Assembly: GCA_009692185.1 (NCBI GenBank)
Contig: SHZT01000006.1
Location: forward strand, 1-64,000
DNA: 64,000 bases
Direction of reading: 5' to 3'
Origin: Gemmatimonadota bacterium
Lineage (GTDB): Bacteria; Gemmatimonadota; Gemmatimonadetes; Gemmatimonadales; GWC2-71-9
A model generated the notes under the pieces. That model had not been told where the DNA came from and searched no databases. It worked only from the letters and a program-made list of their open reading frames with translations. Of this stretch, positions 20,817 through 29,413 are shown piece by piece. Position numbers and translations under genes: made by a program. Numbering within the stretch: the first letter of the stretch is position 1; each line of letters opens with the position of its first letter.

Positions 20817-21421
20817 CGCCGGTCCTGCCCCGCCTCCACGCCGTCACCGACAACGCTGTGGCAGTCCTTCCCAATCTCGCCGACATAGCCCGCCTGATCG
20901 CCCGGCCTGGAGTCGCGCTCCACGCCCGCGCCCCCGGGGCCGATGGAAGCCGGCATTTCGCGCTCGCTTCCAGCCTGATTGCCGCCGCGCACGATCGCGG
21001 CGCTCTCGCAATCGTGAACGACCGCGTGGATGTCGCCCGGGCCGCAGGGGCCGACGGCGTTCACCTGCCCGGGCAGGGCCTGCCGCCGGACGCCGCCCGC
21101 AAACTCGCCCCCCCCGGCTGGCTCATCGGCTGCTCCACGCACTCGCCCGACGACGCCCGCCGCGCTTTCGACCTGGGGGCCGACTACGTGTTCCTCGGCC
21201 CGATCTGGGAAACCGCGTCTCACGCCGGGCGTACCGGCCTGGGCCCGCGGGTGCTGCGAGGCCTGGGCCACCCGGTAATCGCCATCGGTGGCGTCACGCC
21301 ACAGCGTGTCCGCGAATGTGTTGACGCCGGGGCATGGGGTGTCGCCGCCGTATCGGCCCTGTGGCTCGCGCGCGATCCCTCTGCGGCTGCCGCGGAGATG
21401 CTGATATGTTTAGGCGGTTAG
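20813..21421 (+). CDS. thiE: Thiamine phosphate synthase
   Basis: ALAIVNDRVDVARAAGADGVHLPGQGLP...GCSTHSPDDARRAFDLGADYVFLGPIWET. Confidence 0.9.
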   Translation: MTPVLPRLHAVTDNAVAVLPNLADIARLIARPGVALHARAPGADGSRHFALASSLIAAAHDRGALAIVNDRVDVARAAGADGVHLPGQGLPPDAARKLAPPGWLIGCSTHSPDDARRAFDLGADYVFLGPIWETASHAGRTGLGPRVLRGLGHPVIAIGGVTPQRVRECVDAGAWGVAAVSALWLARDPSAAAAEMLICLGG

Positions 21422-21446
21422 ACGGACAGACGGATAGGCGGATAGA
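21412..21446. repeat. Period-8 tandem tract (GACGGACA GACGGATA GGCGGATA GATG)
   Basis: Visible octamers between thiE and thiS, same family as 3951 and 5261 tracts. Confidence 0.8.
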
Positions 21447-21649
21447 TGCTGCGAGTTCACGTCAACGGAGAATCCCGGGAATTCAACGCGCCCGCGTCGC
21501 TCCTCGACTTGTTGCGCTTTTTGGACCTCGATCCGAGGATGGTGGTGGTCGAACACAATCGCGAAATCGTCCGGCGTCCGGAGTTGGGGAACACCGCCGT
21601 GAGCGACGGAGACAAGATCGAGTTGGTCCACTTCGTGGGTGGCGGATGA
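21446..21649 (+). CDS. thiS: Sulfur carrier protein ThiS
   Basis: 67 aa, VNGESREFNAPASLLDLLRFL...VVVEHNREIV...VSDGDKIELVHFVGGG (C-terminal GG). Confidence 0.95.
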   Translation: MLRVHVNGESREFNAPASLLDLLRFLDLDPRMVVVEHNREIVRRPELGNTAVSDGDKIELVHFVGGG

Positions 21650-21650
21650 G

Positions 21651-21693
21651 ACCCTCACCCCTGTCCCCTCTCTCTGACGGGAGAGGGGGACTG
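21651..21693. repeat. Palindromic CCTCACCCC...GGGAGAGGGG element overlapping the thiG ribosome binding region
   Basis: ACCCTCACCCCTGTCCCCTCTCTCTGACGGGAGAGGGGGACTG; arms CCCCTCTC/GAGAGGGG. Confidence 0.85.
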
Positions 21694-21695
21694 CA

Positions 21696-22493
21696 ATGAC
21701 CACCGCGGCTGTTGCGTCGGTCGACTTGCCACTCGTGGTTGGGGGCCGGCAGTTCCGGTCGCGCCTCATGGTGGGCACCGGGAAGTACCGCGACAACGAG
21801 AGCATGGTACGCGCCATCGAGGCATCAGGCGCAGAAATCGTCACGGTCGCCGTGCGCCGCGTAGACCTGGACCGCAAGAAGACTGACGGTGTGCTGTACC
21901 ACCTGGACCCTACGCACCATTTCCTCCTTGCCAACACCGCCGGGTGCTACTCCGCCGCGGAAGCGGTACGCTACGCCCGGCTCGCCCGCGAAGCCGGGTT
22001 CAACGACTTCCTCAAGCTGGAAGTGATCGGCGACCGGGAAACACTGTTGCCCGACGTGGCCGGGCTGCTGGAAGCCGCGGCCGTCCTGATCAAGGACGGA
22101 TTCCAGGTCATGGCCTATACGAACGACGACCTGGTCACCGCCCTGCGCCTCGAGGACATGGGTTGCGTCGCGGTCATGCCGCTAGCCTCGCCCATCGGCA
22201 GCGGGCTCGGACTCGTAAACCCCTATGGCATTCGCACGATCAAGCGGCGGCTGTCGGTGCCGGTGATCGTGGACGCCGGTGTCGGCACCGCATCCGACGC
22301 GTGCGTGACCATGGAACAAGGCGTTGACGGCATCCTGATGAACACCGCCATTGCCGAGGCCACCGACCCGGCGGCCATGGCGGCCGCGATGCGGCACGCC
22401 GTGGAAGCCGGGCGCCTTGCGTTCCTCGCGGGCCGTATGCCCCGCCGTGAGGTCGCCGCGCCGTCATCCCCCACGACCGGGCTCCTCGGCTGA
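21696..22493 (+). CDS. thiG: Thiazole synthase
   Basis: RSRLMVGTGKYRDNESMVRAIEASGAEIVTVAVRRV...PLASPIGSGLGLVNPYGIRTI. Confidence 0.97.
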   Translation: MTTAAVASVDLPLVVGGRQFRSRLMVGTGKYRDNESMVRAIEASGAEIVTVAVRRVDLDRKKTDGVLYHLDPTHHFLLANTAGCYSAAEAVRYARLAREAGFNDFLKLEVIGDRETLLPDVAGLLEAAAVLIKDGFQVMAYTNDDLVTALRLEDMGCVAVMPLASPIGSGLGLVNPYGIRTIKRRLSVPVIVDAGVGTASDACVTMEQGVDGILMNTAIAEATDPAAMAAAMRHAVEAGRLAFLAGRMPRREVAAPSSPTTGLLG

Positions 22494-22512
22494 ACCCCGC
22501 AACGGCCCGCCC

Positions 22513-23316
22513 ATGAAATTCCGCCGGCATGTCCCCACGTCGGGACAGGCAACCAAGCGAACCAGCTGGAAGCAGTGGCTTGGCAAGGTCAGGGGTTGGG
22601 GTCGCTATCGCGTGCACGCGGGGCTGTTCGCGGGGGCGGCGGTCATCGGGTACCTCGCCGCGGCGGTCTTCCTGTTCCCTGCGCCGATCTTCGTCGCGAA
22701 CGCCACCGTGCCGCGGGTGATTGGCCTGTCATCGGATTCGGCCCGCGATGCCCTGACACAGGCCTCGCTCAAGTCAAGAGACGTGGAACGCATGCCGCAC
22801 CCCAGGGCACCGGCGGGCCAGGTGATCTGGCAGGACCCGCCGCCCGGTGTGGTGGTGACGACCGGCACCGTTGTCGAACTCGCGCAATCGGACGGGCCCC
22901 AGCGAGTCCCGGTGCCTGACGTTTCCGGATACGATGGAAACCTCGCGCGCCTGCTGATCGAGGCCGCGGGCCTGACCGCCTCGGTTGAGTCCACCCAGAC
23001 GGCGGCGCCCCGGGGTGTGACGGTGAATACCCGTCCGCCTGCCGGCAGCGCGGCCAGCCCGGGCGGGCGCATCACGCTGGTCGTGAGCCGCGGGGCGCCC
23101 ACGATTTCCGTGCCCGCGCTCGAGGGTCTTACATTGGTGGACGCACGAACCAGACTGGAACAGGCGGGACTGATCATGGGGACCTCCTTCGCACGCACCA
23201 GCCCGACCGGCGAACCCGGGACGGTCATCGAGCAAACCCCGAGGAGCTCCACGCTGGCCGCTCCCGGGACGATCGTGGACGTCGTGCTCGCACGCCGCGC
23301 GGCGCCCACGCCATGA
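22513..23316 (+). CDS. Membrane-anchored PASTA-domain protein
   Basis: One TM helix then three PASTA-like repeats; no kinase domain. Confidence 0.88.
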   Translation: MKFRRHVPTSGQATKRTSWKQWLGKVRGWGRYRVHAGLFAGAAVIGYLAAAVFLFPAPIFVANATVPRVIGLSSDSARDALTQASLKSRDVERMPHPRAPAGQVIWQDPPPGVVVTTGTVVELAQSDGPQRVPVPDVSGYDGNLARLLIEAAGLTASVESTQTAAPRGVTVNTRPPAGSAASPGGRITLVVSRGAPTISVPALEGLTLVDARTRLEQAGLIMGTSFARTSPTGEPGTVIEQTPRSSTLAAPGTIVDVVLARRAAPTP

Positions 23317-23981
23317 AGAACCCCGTGCTCGCCCCCAGCGTGCTGTCGGCCGACCTCGGCAAACTTGCCGAACAGGTGAAAGCCGCCGAAACCGGTGGCG
23401 CCGATTGGCTGCACGTGGACATCATGGACGGCCAGTTCGTACCGCCGATCACGTTCGGCGCGAACATGGTGGCCGCCCTGCGGAAGATCTCCACGCTCCC
23501 ACTCGACGTGCACCTCATGGTCAAGGATCCCGAACGGTTCGTCGCGGCCTACGCCGACGCAGGCGCCAGCGTCTTCACGTTCCACCCCGAAGCCACGGTG
23601 CACTCCCAGCGACTGCTCGCCTCCATTCGCGCCAGGGGGATGAAGGCCGGCTTCGCCCTGAATCCCGGTTCCCCGCTCACGCTCGCGGAAGAGCTGCTGG
23701 ACGACATCGACCTCCTGCTCATCATGAGCGTGAATCCGGGCTTCGGCGGCCAGGATTACATCGCGTCCGCCACCGAGAAGCTCAAGCGCGCGCGCGCCCT
23801 CCTGACTGCGAGGAAATCCGCCGCGGTGCTGGAGGTGGACGGCGGCATTTCCGGAAAGACCATCACCACCGCCTGGCAGGCCGGCGCCGAGGCGTTCGCC
23901 ATCGGGTCGGCGGTGTTCGGCGCGAAGGATATTTCCGGCGAGGTGAAAGAGCTCCGCCGTCGCTGTTCCGACAAGGTGTGA
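23313..23981 (+). CDS. rpe: Ribulose-phosphate 3-epimerase
   Basis: LAPSVLSADLGKLAEQVKAAETGGADWLHVDIMDGQFVPPITFG...MSVNPGFGGQDYI. Confidence 0.97.
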   Translation: MKNPVLAPSVLSADLGKLAEQVKAAETGGADWLHVDIMDGQFVPPITFGANMVAALRKISTLPLDVHLMVKDPERFVAAYADAGASVFTFHPEATVHSQRLLASIRARGMKAGFALNPGSPLTLAEELLDDIDLLLIMSVNPGFGGQDYIASATEKLKRARALLTARKSAAVLEVDGGISGKTITTAWQAGAEAFAIGSAVFGAKDISGEVKELRRRCSDKV

Positions 23982-23984
23982 GCG

Positions 23985-24542
23985 GTGGGGATCCGGACCC
24001 AATGGCTTTTGGTCGCTGGGTTCGGCGTTACACTGGCGCTGGTCGTGGCATTCGGATTGGCCCAGCCCGCGAGCGACTCCACGCTCGGCCAGCCGGCCCC
24101 GGAGTTCACGGCATACCGGGTGGAGAAACACGACACCGTGTCCCTCTCCACGTACCGGGACCAGGTCATCCTGCTCAACATCTGGGCGACGTGGTGCCCG
24201 CCGTGCGAGGCCGAGATGCCGGCCATCCAGAAGCTCCATGAGGAATTGGGACCCGAAGGCCTGCGGGTACTGGCCGTCAGCGTAGACGAGGAAGCCAGCT
24301 CCGACTCGGTGATGACCTGGGCCAGGTCGCACCACCTCACGTTCGACATTCTGCACGACGCGAGCCGCGAAATCGAGAACATCTACCGCACCATCGGCGT
24401 CCCGGAAAGTTTCGTGATCGACCGCCAGGGACGCGTGGTGAAGCGCGTGACGGGGTTCGTCCTCGAATGGGATGCGCCAGCGCAGAAGGCGCTGTTCCGA
24501 AGGCTGCTCGCCGACACCACGCGCGCGCCCGCGCGAAGCTGA
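23985..24542 (+). CDS. TlpA/ResA-like thioredoxin-fold protein
   Basis: ILLNIWATWCPPCEAEMPAIQKLHEEL; N-terminal TM. Confidence 0.92.
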   Translation: MGIRTQWLLVAGFGVTLALVVAFGLAQPASDSTLGQPAPEFTAYRVEKHDTVSLSTYRDQVILLNIWATWCPPCEAEMPAIQKLHEELGPEGLRVLAVSVDEEASSDSVMTWARSHHLTFDILHDASREIENIYRTIGVPESFVIDRQGRVVKRVTGFVLEWDAPAQKALFRRLLADTTRAPARS

Positions 24543-25475
24543 ATGCCATTCCTCGAGCGGGTCCGCGAGTCGGTCACCGCCAACTGGCACATCAAGGTGA
24601 CCTCGCTGGTGCTGGCCACGGTGCTGTGGGCGGTGGTGGCGGCCGACGAGCCGTCCACCCAGATCATGTCGGTCTCGCTGGCCCTCCAGCTCCCCGAGGG
24701 CCGCACGCTCAGCCAGCGCCCCGGACCGATCGACGTGGTGTTCGCGGGCTCCGCGCGTGAACTGCTCAAGCTCTACGCGACGCCCGCGGTCATCCAGAAG
24801 ACCGTACCGGACACCGTGGTGGACTCGACCTACACGCTCCAGCTCTCGACCAATGACGTCCAGATCCCCAAGCACGTGGATGCGCGGACCCAGGCAGTGG
24901 ATCCGCGCGTCGTCGTCGTGCGGCTGGAGAACATTTCCCGCCGGACACTGCCGGTGGTGCCGCGCGTGACCGTGCGGCCCGACTCCGGGTTTGCCGTCTT
25001 CGGCGGCATCGCGGTCGCGCCGGGAAGCGTGCTGGTGGTCGGCCCTGGGCCACGGCTCGCGCGCATGCAGAACCTGTCCACCGTTCCCCTCGAACTGACC
25101 GAAGTCATCGGGCCGGTGCGCCGCACCGTGGATATCGACACGGCCGGTTTCGGGCCGGTGCGGGTACTCCGGCGGGACGTGGAGATCTCGGCCGACGTCG
25201 GCGCGGTGTCCGAGCGCGTGCTGATGGGCGTGCCGGTCGTCGTCCGCGGCGAGCGGGGCGTCCTGTGGTCCAGTGATCCGCCGGCGGTCATCGTCACGGT
25301 GCGCGGGCCCACGACCCGGCTCCTCCGGCTCACGCGGGACAGCATCGACGTCGGCGCCCTGCCCGTAGGGCCCGGCCGCCCCGAGACCGTCCAGCTCCAG
25401 GTCGCAACCCCCGCCGGCATCGACGCCGTCGCCACGCCCGATACCGCGGTGGTCCAGCGGAGGATTCGTGGCTGA
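24543..25475 (+). CDS. YbbR/CdaR-like repeat protein
   Basis: NWHIKVTSLVLATVLWAVVAADEPST followed by extracytoplasmic repeats. Confidence 0.75.
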   Translation: MPFLERVRESVTANWHIKVTSLVLATVLWAVVAADEPSTQIMSVSLALQLPEGRTLSQRPGPIDVVFAGSARELLKLYATPAVIQKTVPDTVVDSTYTLQLSTNDVQIPKHVDARTQAVDPRVVVVRLENISRRTLPVVPRVTVRPDSGFAVFGGIAVAPGSVLVVGPGPRLARMQNLSTVPLELTEVIGPVRRTVDIDTAGFGPVRVLRRDVEISADVGAVSERVLMGVPVVVRGERGVLWSSDPPAVIVTVRGPTTRLLRLTRDSIDVGALPVGPGRPETVQLQVATPAGIDAVATPDTAVVQRRIRG

Positions 25476-26517
25476 CGTCGTGCTGGGAATCGAAACGTCG
25501 TGCGACGAAACGTCCGCCGCGGTCCTCGTCCGGGACCGTTCACGAAACCGGCCGGAGCTGGCGGGCCTCGTGATCCTGTCGCAGGACGTGCACCAGGTCT
25601 TCGGCGGCGTCGTGCCGGAACTCGCGAGCCGCGCGCACCTCCGCGCCATCGGACCGGTAGTAGACCGCGCCCTGGCCGAAGCGGGCCTCCCGCTCGAGGC
25701 GGTGGACGCCATTGCCGTGACGGCGGGACCGGGCCTCCTGGGCGCCCTGCTGGTCGGTGTCTGCTACGGCAAGGCCCTCGCCGCGGCGGGCGGCAAGAAC
25801 CTGATCGGCGTGCACCACATTGAGGGACACCTGTTCGCCGCGGCGCTGGAAGATTCCGACCTGGCACCGCCGTTCGTCGGCCTCATCGTGTCCGGCGGCC
25901 ACACGCTCCTGCTCGACGTGCCGGAGTGGGGACGCTATCGCCTGCTGGGAGAAACGCTGGACGACGCGGCCGGTGAGGCGTTCGACAAGGTGGGATCCAT
26001 GCTGGGCCTAGGATTCCCCGGCGGCCCCGCCATCGAGCGCCTGGCGGCACAGGGCCGGGACCGGTTCAAGTTTCCCCGCCCCATGATCAACGAAGGACTC
26101 GATTTCTCGTTCTCCGGCCTCAAGACAGCCGTGCTCTACGCCGTGCGGGATTCGAAAGACCTCGAGGCCGACAAGGCGGACCTGGCGCACTCCTTCCAGG
26201 CGGCCGCGTTCGACGTGCTCATGGCGAAGGCCGTGGCGGCGCTCGATCACACCGGCTACAACACGGTCGTGCTGGGCGGCGGCGTCGCGTGCAGCCGCAC
26301 CCTCGCCCGCCTCATGAGCGAGCGCTTGAAGCCGCACGCGCGCGTCGCGGTGGCGAGCCCGCGGCTCAACGCCGACAATGCCGCGATGATCGCGCGGGCC
26401 GGCTGGTTCCATGTGGAGCGCGGGGAGACCAGCGATCATTATCTTGACGCCCACCCGAACATGCCCCTGCCCGGCCTCGAGCCGGCCACCCGGAGCCCCG
26501 CCCCCAGGGCAACCTGA
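25468..26517 (+). CDS. tsaD: tRNA N6-adenosine threonylcarbamoyltransferase TsaD
   Basis: VLGIETSCDETSAAVL...VDAIAVTAGPGLLGALLVG...VHHIEGHLFA...VVLGGGVACSRTLARL. Confidence 0.98.
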   Translation: MADVVLGIETSCDETSAAVLVRDRSRNRPELAGLVILSQDVHQVFGGVVPELASRAHLRAIGPVVDRALAEAGLPLEAVDAIAVTAGPGLLGALLVGVCYGKALAAAGGKNLIGVHHIEGHLFAAALEDSDLAPPFVGLIVSGGHTLLLDVPEWGRYRLLGETLDDAAGEAFDKVGSMLGLGFPGGPAIERLAAQGRDRFKFPRPMINEGLDFSFSGLKTAVLYAVRDSKDLEADKADLAHSFQAAAFDVLMAKAVAALDHTGYNTVVLGGGVACSRTLARLMSERLKPHARVAVASPRLNADNAAMIARAGWFHVERGETSDHYLDAHPNMPLPGLEPATRSPAPRAT

Positions 26518-27329
26518 TGACTATCTACCCGCTCGTCATCCACCTCGGCCCGTTCGCCGTCACCGGGTATGGCCTCATGATGATGGTCGCGTTTCTCGTG
26601 GGCGGCTGGGGCATGCAGCGGGAGCTCGTGCGGCGGCGCTTGAACGAGGAGTACGCGGCCGACATCGTCGTGGCCGCGGTCATCGGCGGTATCGTGGGCG
26701 CCAAGCTCTGGTACGTCGCGCTGACCCAGGACCCAAGCGCCCTGCTGTCGCGCGGCGGACTTGTCTGGTACGGCGGGTTCGTGGGCGGCGTGATCGCCGT
26801 ACTGATCAACGGATGGCGAAAGCGGATGCCGCCCAGTCTCACCATGGAACTCACCGCCCCGGCCTGCGCGGTGGGGTACGCGCTGGGGCGAGTCGGGTGT
26901 TTCCTGGTGCAGGATGACTACGGGCGCCCGACATCACTGCCCTGGGGCATGAGGTTCCCGCAAGGACTTCCGCCCACCACGGCCGGCGAGCTCCGGAAGT
27001 TCGGCGTCGCCGTACCGGAGAGTACGCCGCCCTGGGAAGTCCTGCCAGTGCATCCCACGCAACTGTACGAAACGGCCATCATGCTCGTGGCATTCTGGGC
27101 GCTCTGGCGCCTGCGGACGCACAAGCATGCGCAGGGCTGGCTGTTCGGCGTGTACCTCGTGTGGGCGGGAGCCGAGCGGTTCCTGGTCGAGTTCTTCCGG
27201 GCCAAGGACGACCGGTTCCTCGGGCCGTTCACCATTGCCCAGGCCATGAGTGTCGTGGTCGTGAGCGCGGGGGTCATGGTCATGGCGAAGCTGTGGCGGG
27301 CGCGCGAAGGCATGCTCGTCAACGCCTGA
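26517..27329 (+). CDS. lgt: Prolipoprotein diacylglyceryl transferase
   Basis: GGLVWYGGFVGGVI...ALGRVGCFLVQDDYGRPTSLPWGMRFP...HPTQLYE...RFLVEFFR. Confidence 0.96.
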   Translation: MTIYPLVIHLGPFAVTGYGLMMMVAFLVGGWGMQRELVRRRLNEEYAADIVVAAVIGGIVGAKLWYVALTQDPSALLSRGGLVWYGGFVGGVIAVLINGWRKRMPPSLTMELTAPACAVGYALGRVGCFLVQDDYGRPTSLPWGMRFPQGLPPTTAGELRKFGVAVPESTPPWEVLPVHPTQLYETAIMLVAFWALWRLRTHKHAQGWLFGVYLVWAGAERFLVEFFRAKDDRFLGPFTIAQAMSVVVVSAGVMVMAKLWRAREGMLVNA

Positions 27330-27335
27330 AGGGCG

Positions 27336-28034
27336 CTACTTCACCACCAGGCGCAACGTGTCCCACCGGTGAGCGAGTCTCGCCACCAGCATCAGGTTCC
27401 CGGGCTTGTCGAGCCAGACCACGGTCGGTCCGGGCCCGCCCCAATCCAGCAGCTCTCCGCTCATTCCCGTGCCGCCCATGATCGTGTTTGCCGGGAGCCG
27501 CGCGATCTCGACCCCGGCGCTGTCCCGCGCAACCACGCTCACGCGGAGCGTGTCACCCGTATTCGCGGTCCCGGGCTTTCCAACCCAACCGAGGAAGGCG
27601 ATAGGCGGGTAGACCCGCGCCGAGTCTTCCAACGTGCGGCCGCGTCCGCGAGCCGTGAGGAGGAGGAGCGCGGCGCGCCGCGCTCGAAGCATGCCCCGTG
27701 CATCTATCGTTGCCGCTTCTGCGGGTTCGACTGACCAGGCGAATGCCGCGGGGTTGAAGCGATTGGAATCGCAGACGTCGCCATGGCACTCGCTCGAATC
27801 CACGGTGAACGCCAGAGAATCGCCCGCGGCAAGGATGGCGTTGCCGCCTTCCTCCGGCTCGATGCGGAAAGAGTGAGTCACGGCACCGCCCGAGTCCCGA
27901 ATGGCCCCAGACCGTGAATCGGCGCGGCAGCCAAGAGCAACGAGGCAACCGGCCACGAGCGACGCATAGGGGATATCCACGACTCCGAAACTACTCCATT
28001 CTCCCGGCCGCGGCGTTCCGGACCGGAACGCCAA
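27336..28034 (-). CDS. Secreted/lipoprotein with Ig-like region, unknown function (start uncertain)
   Basis: LVAGCLVALGC lipobox-like signal; no recognised domain. Confidence 0.5.
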   Translation of the reverse strand: MAFRSGTPRPGEWSSFGVVDIPYASLVAGCLVALGCRADSRSGAIRDSGGAVTHSFRIEPEEGGNAILAAGDSLAFTVDSSECHGDVCDSNRFNPAAFAWSVEPAEAATIDARGMLRARRAALLLLTARGRGRTLEDSARVYPPIAFLGWVGKPGTANTGDTLRVSVVARDSAGVEIARLPANTIMGGTGMSGELLDWGGPGPTVVWLDKPGNLMLVARLAHRWDTLRLVVK

Positions 28035-28054
28035 ACCCGGTTAGATTCTGGCCC

Positions 28055-29413
28055 GTGCGAATAGTCCCGGTCCTTGCCCTCGCCCTCGTTGCGTCTGGCG
28101 CCGCCGCCCAGCAGGCGCCGCGTCCGGCCCAGCCCCGACCCGCGGCGAGAAAGCCCGCGGCCGCCCCCGCCAAGGTCCTGTCTCCTCTCGACCAGCGTAT
28201 TCAGGCAGTCGAGAACAATCTTCTGCCCTCCATTCGAATCAAGGGCCGTCCGCTTCGCGACATGACGATGACCGCCCGCATGAAGAAGTACGCCGTCACC
28301 GGCATCAGCGTCGCGGTGATCAACGACTACGCGATCGAGTGGATCAAGGCCTACGGGACCGCGGACACCACCACGCCCCTCCCCGCCGGCCGCGTCGCCG
28401 AACCGGTGATGGCCGCGGTGGCCATGGCGATGGTGCAGAGCAAAAAGGTCGAACTGGACAAGGACGTGAACCGGTCGCTCAGGAAATGGAAGATCCCCAG
28501 GAGCGATTTCACGAAGACAAAGGCCGTGTCGCTCGGCGCCCTGCTGTCGCACATGAGCGGCGTGTCGCGACTGCCGGACGGCGCGACGCTGGACCAGGTC
28601 CTGGCCGGCGTCACCGTGGAACAGATCCCCACGCTGGAGTACCGCTGGTGGGGAGCCGACTATGCCATCGTCGAACAGCTCCTGGCCGACGTCGCGAAGA
28701 AACCATTCGCCGATGTCGCGCAGGAAACCGTTATGGGGCCGCTCGGCATGTCACGTACGTCGTTCCGGCCACCGCTCGCCGTCCAGGGATTGTGGACCAC
28801 CCCCGGGGATCTTGCCCGTTTCGCGCTGGAGATCCAGTTCGCGATCTCCGGCCGCCCGGCCAGGGTGCTCAAGGGGCCCGCGGCACTCGGCATGATCACG
28901 CCGGCGGCCTACAGCCCGGCCGGGTTCGGCCTGGTTCCGGCCGGACGGGATTCAAATTTGCGTTTTGACCATCGCGGGCTGGCGGACGGCGCCGAGACCG
29001 AGATGGTCGCGTTCGCCCGCCGGGGACAGGGCGCCGTGGTGATGGTGACGGGCGGCGGCGCGGGCGGCAGCCGGCTCGTCGTCGAGATCCTGAATGCAAT
29101 CGGCAGAACGTATGGGTGGCCCGACTACGTCCCGGCAGACAAGGTGGTGGCGAAGATCGACCCGCGCGTGTTCGACCGGTACGCCGGCACCTATAGATCG
29201 GGCAACGAAACCGCGGTTGTCGCGCGGCGCGGCCCAAAGCTCTTCCTGGGCACGGGCAAGGACGCGACGGAACTGCTCCCCGAATCCGTGAGTGATTTCT
29301 TTACGGCCGAGGGTGATGCCATCTACAGCTTCGTGTTTGATGAAAACGCGAAGGTCAGCGCGATGACGGTCAAGCGGCGGGACGGCGATACGAGGTGGGA
29401 CCGGAAGAACTAG
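28055..29413 (+). CDS. Serine hydrolase (beta-lactamase class C/PBP fold) homologue lacking canonical catalytic motifs
   Basis: Fold-typical segments LGALLSHMSGV, VMGPLGMSRTSF, LWTTPGDLARFA; SxxK position reads RVAE, YxN position reads YRW. Confidence 0.75.
   Translation: MRIVPVLALALVASGAAAQQAPRPAQPRPAARKPAAAPAKVLSPLDQRIQAVENNLLPSIRIKGRPLRDMTMTARMKKYAVTGISVAVINDYAIEWIKAYGTADTTTPLPAGRVAEPVMAAVAMAMVQSKKVELDKDVNRSLRKWKIPRSDFTKTKAVSLGALLSHMSGVSRLPDGATLDQVLAGVTVEQIPTLEYRWWGADYAIVEQLLADVAKKPFADVAQETVMGPLGMSRTSFRPPLAVQGLWTTPGDLARFALEIQFAISGRPARVLKGPAALGMITPAAYSPAGFGLVPAGRDSNLRFDHRGLADGAETEMVAFARRGQGAVVMVTGGGAGGSRLVVEILNAIGRTYGWPDYVPADKVVAKIDPRVFDRYAGTYRSGNETAVVARRGPKLFLGTGKDATELLPESVSDFFTAEGDAIYSFVFDENAKVSAMTVKRRDGDTRWDRKN

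Noticed and set aside
20700-21450. TPP riboswitch upstream of thiE or thiS
   Set aside because: thiE overlaps fmt by 4 bp and the thiE-thiS gap is a short tandem repeat tract; no room or conserved THI-box-like sequence seen.
22605-25712. 1035-aa minus-strand ORF
   Set aside because: Antisense to PASTA, rpe, tlpA, ybbR and tsaD, all with clear motifs; high-GC shadow ORF with low-complexity sequence.
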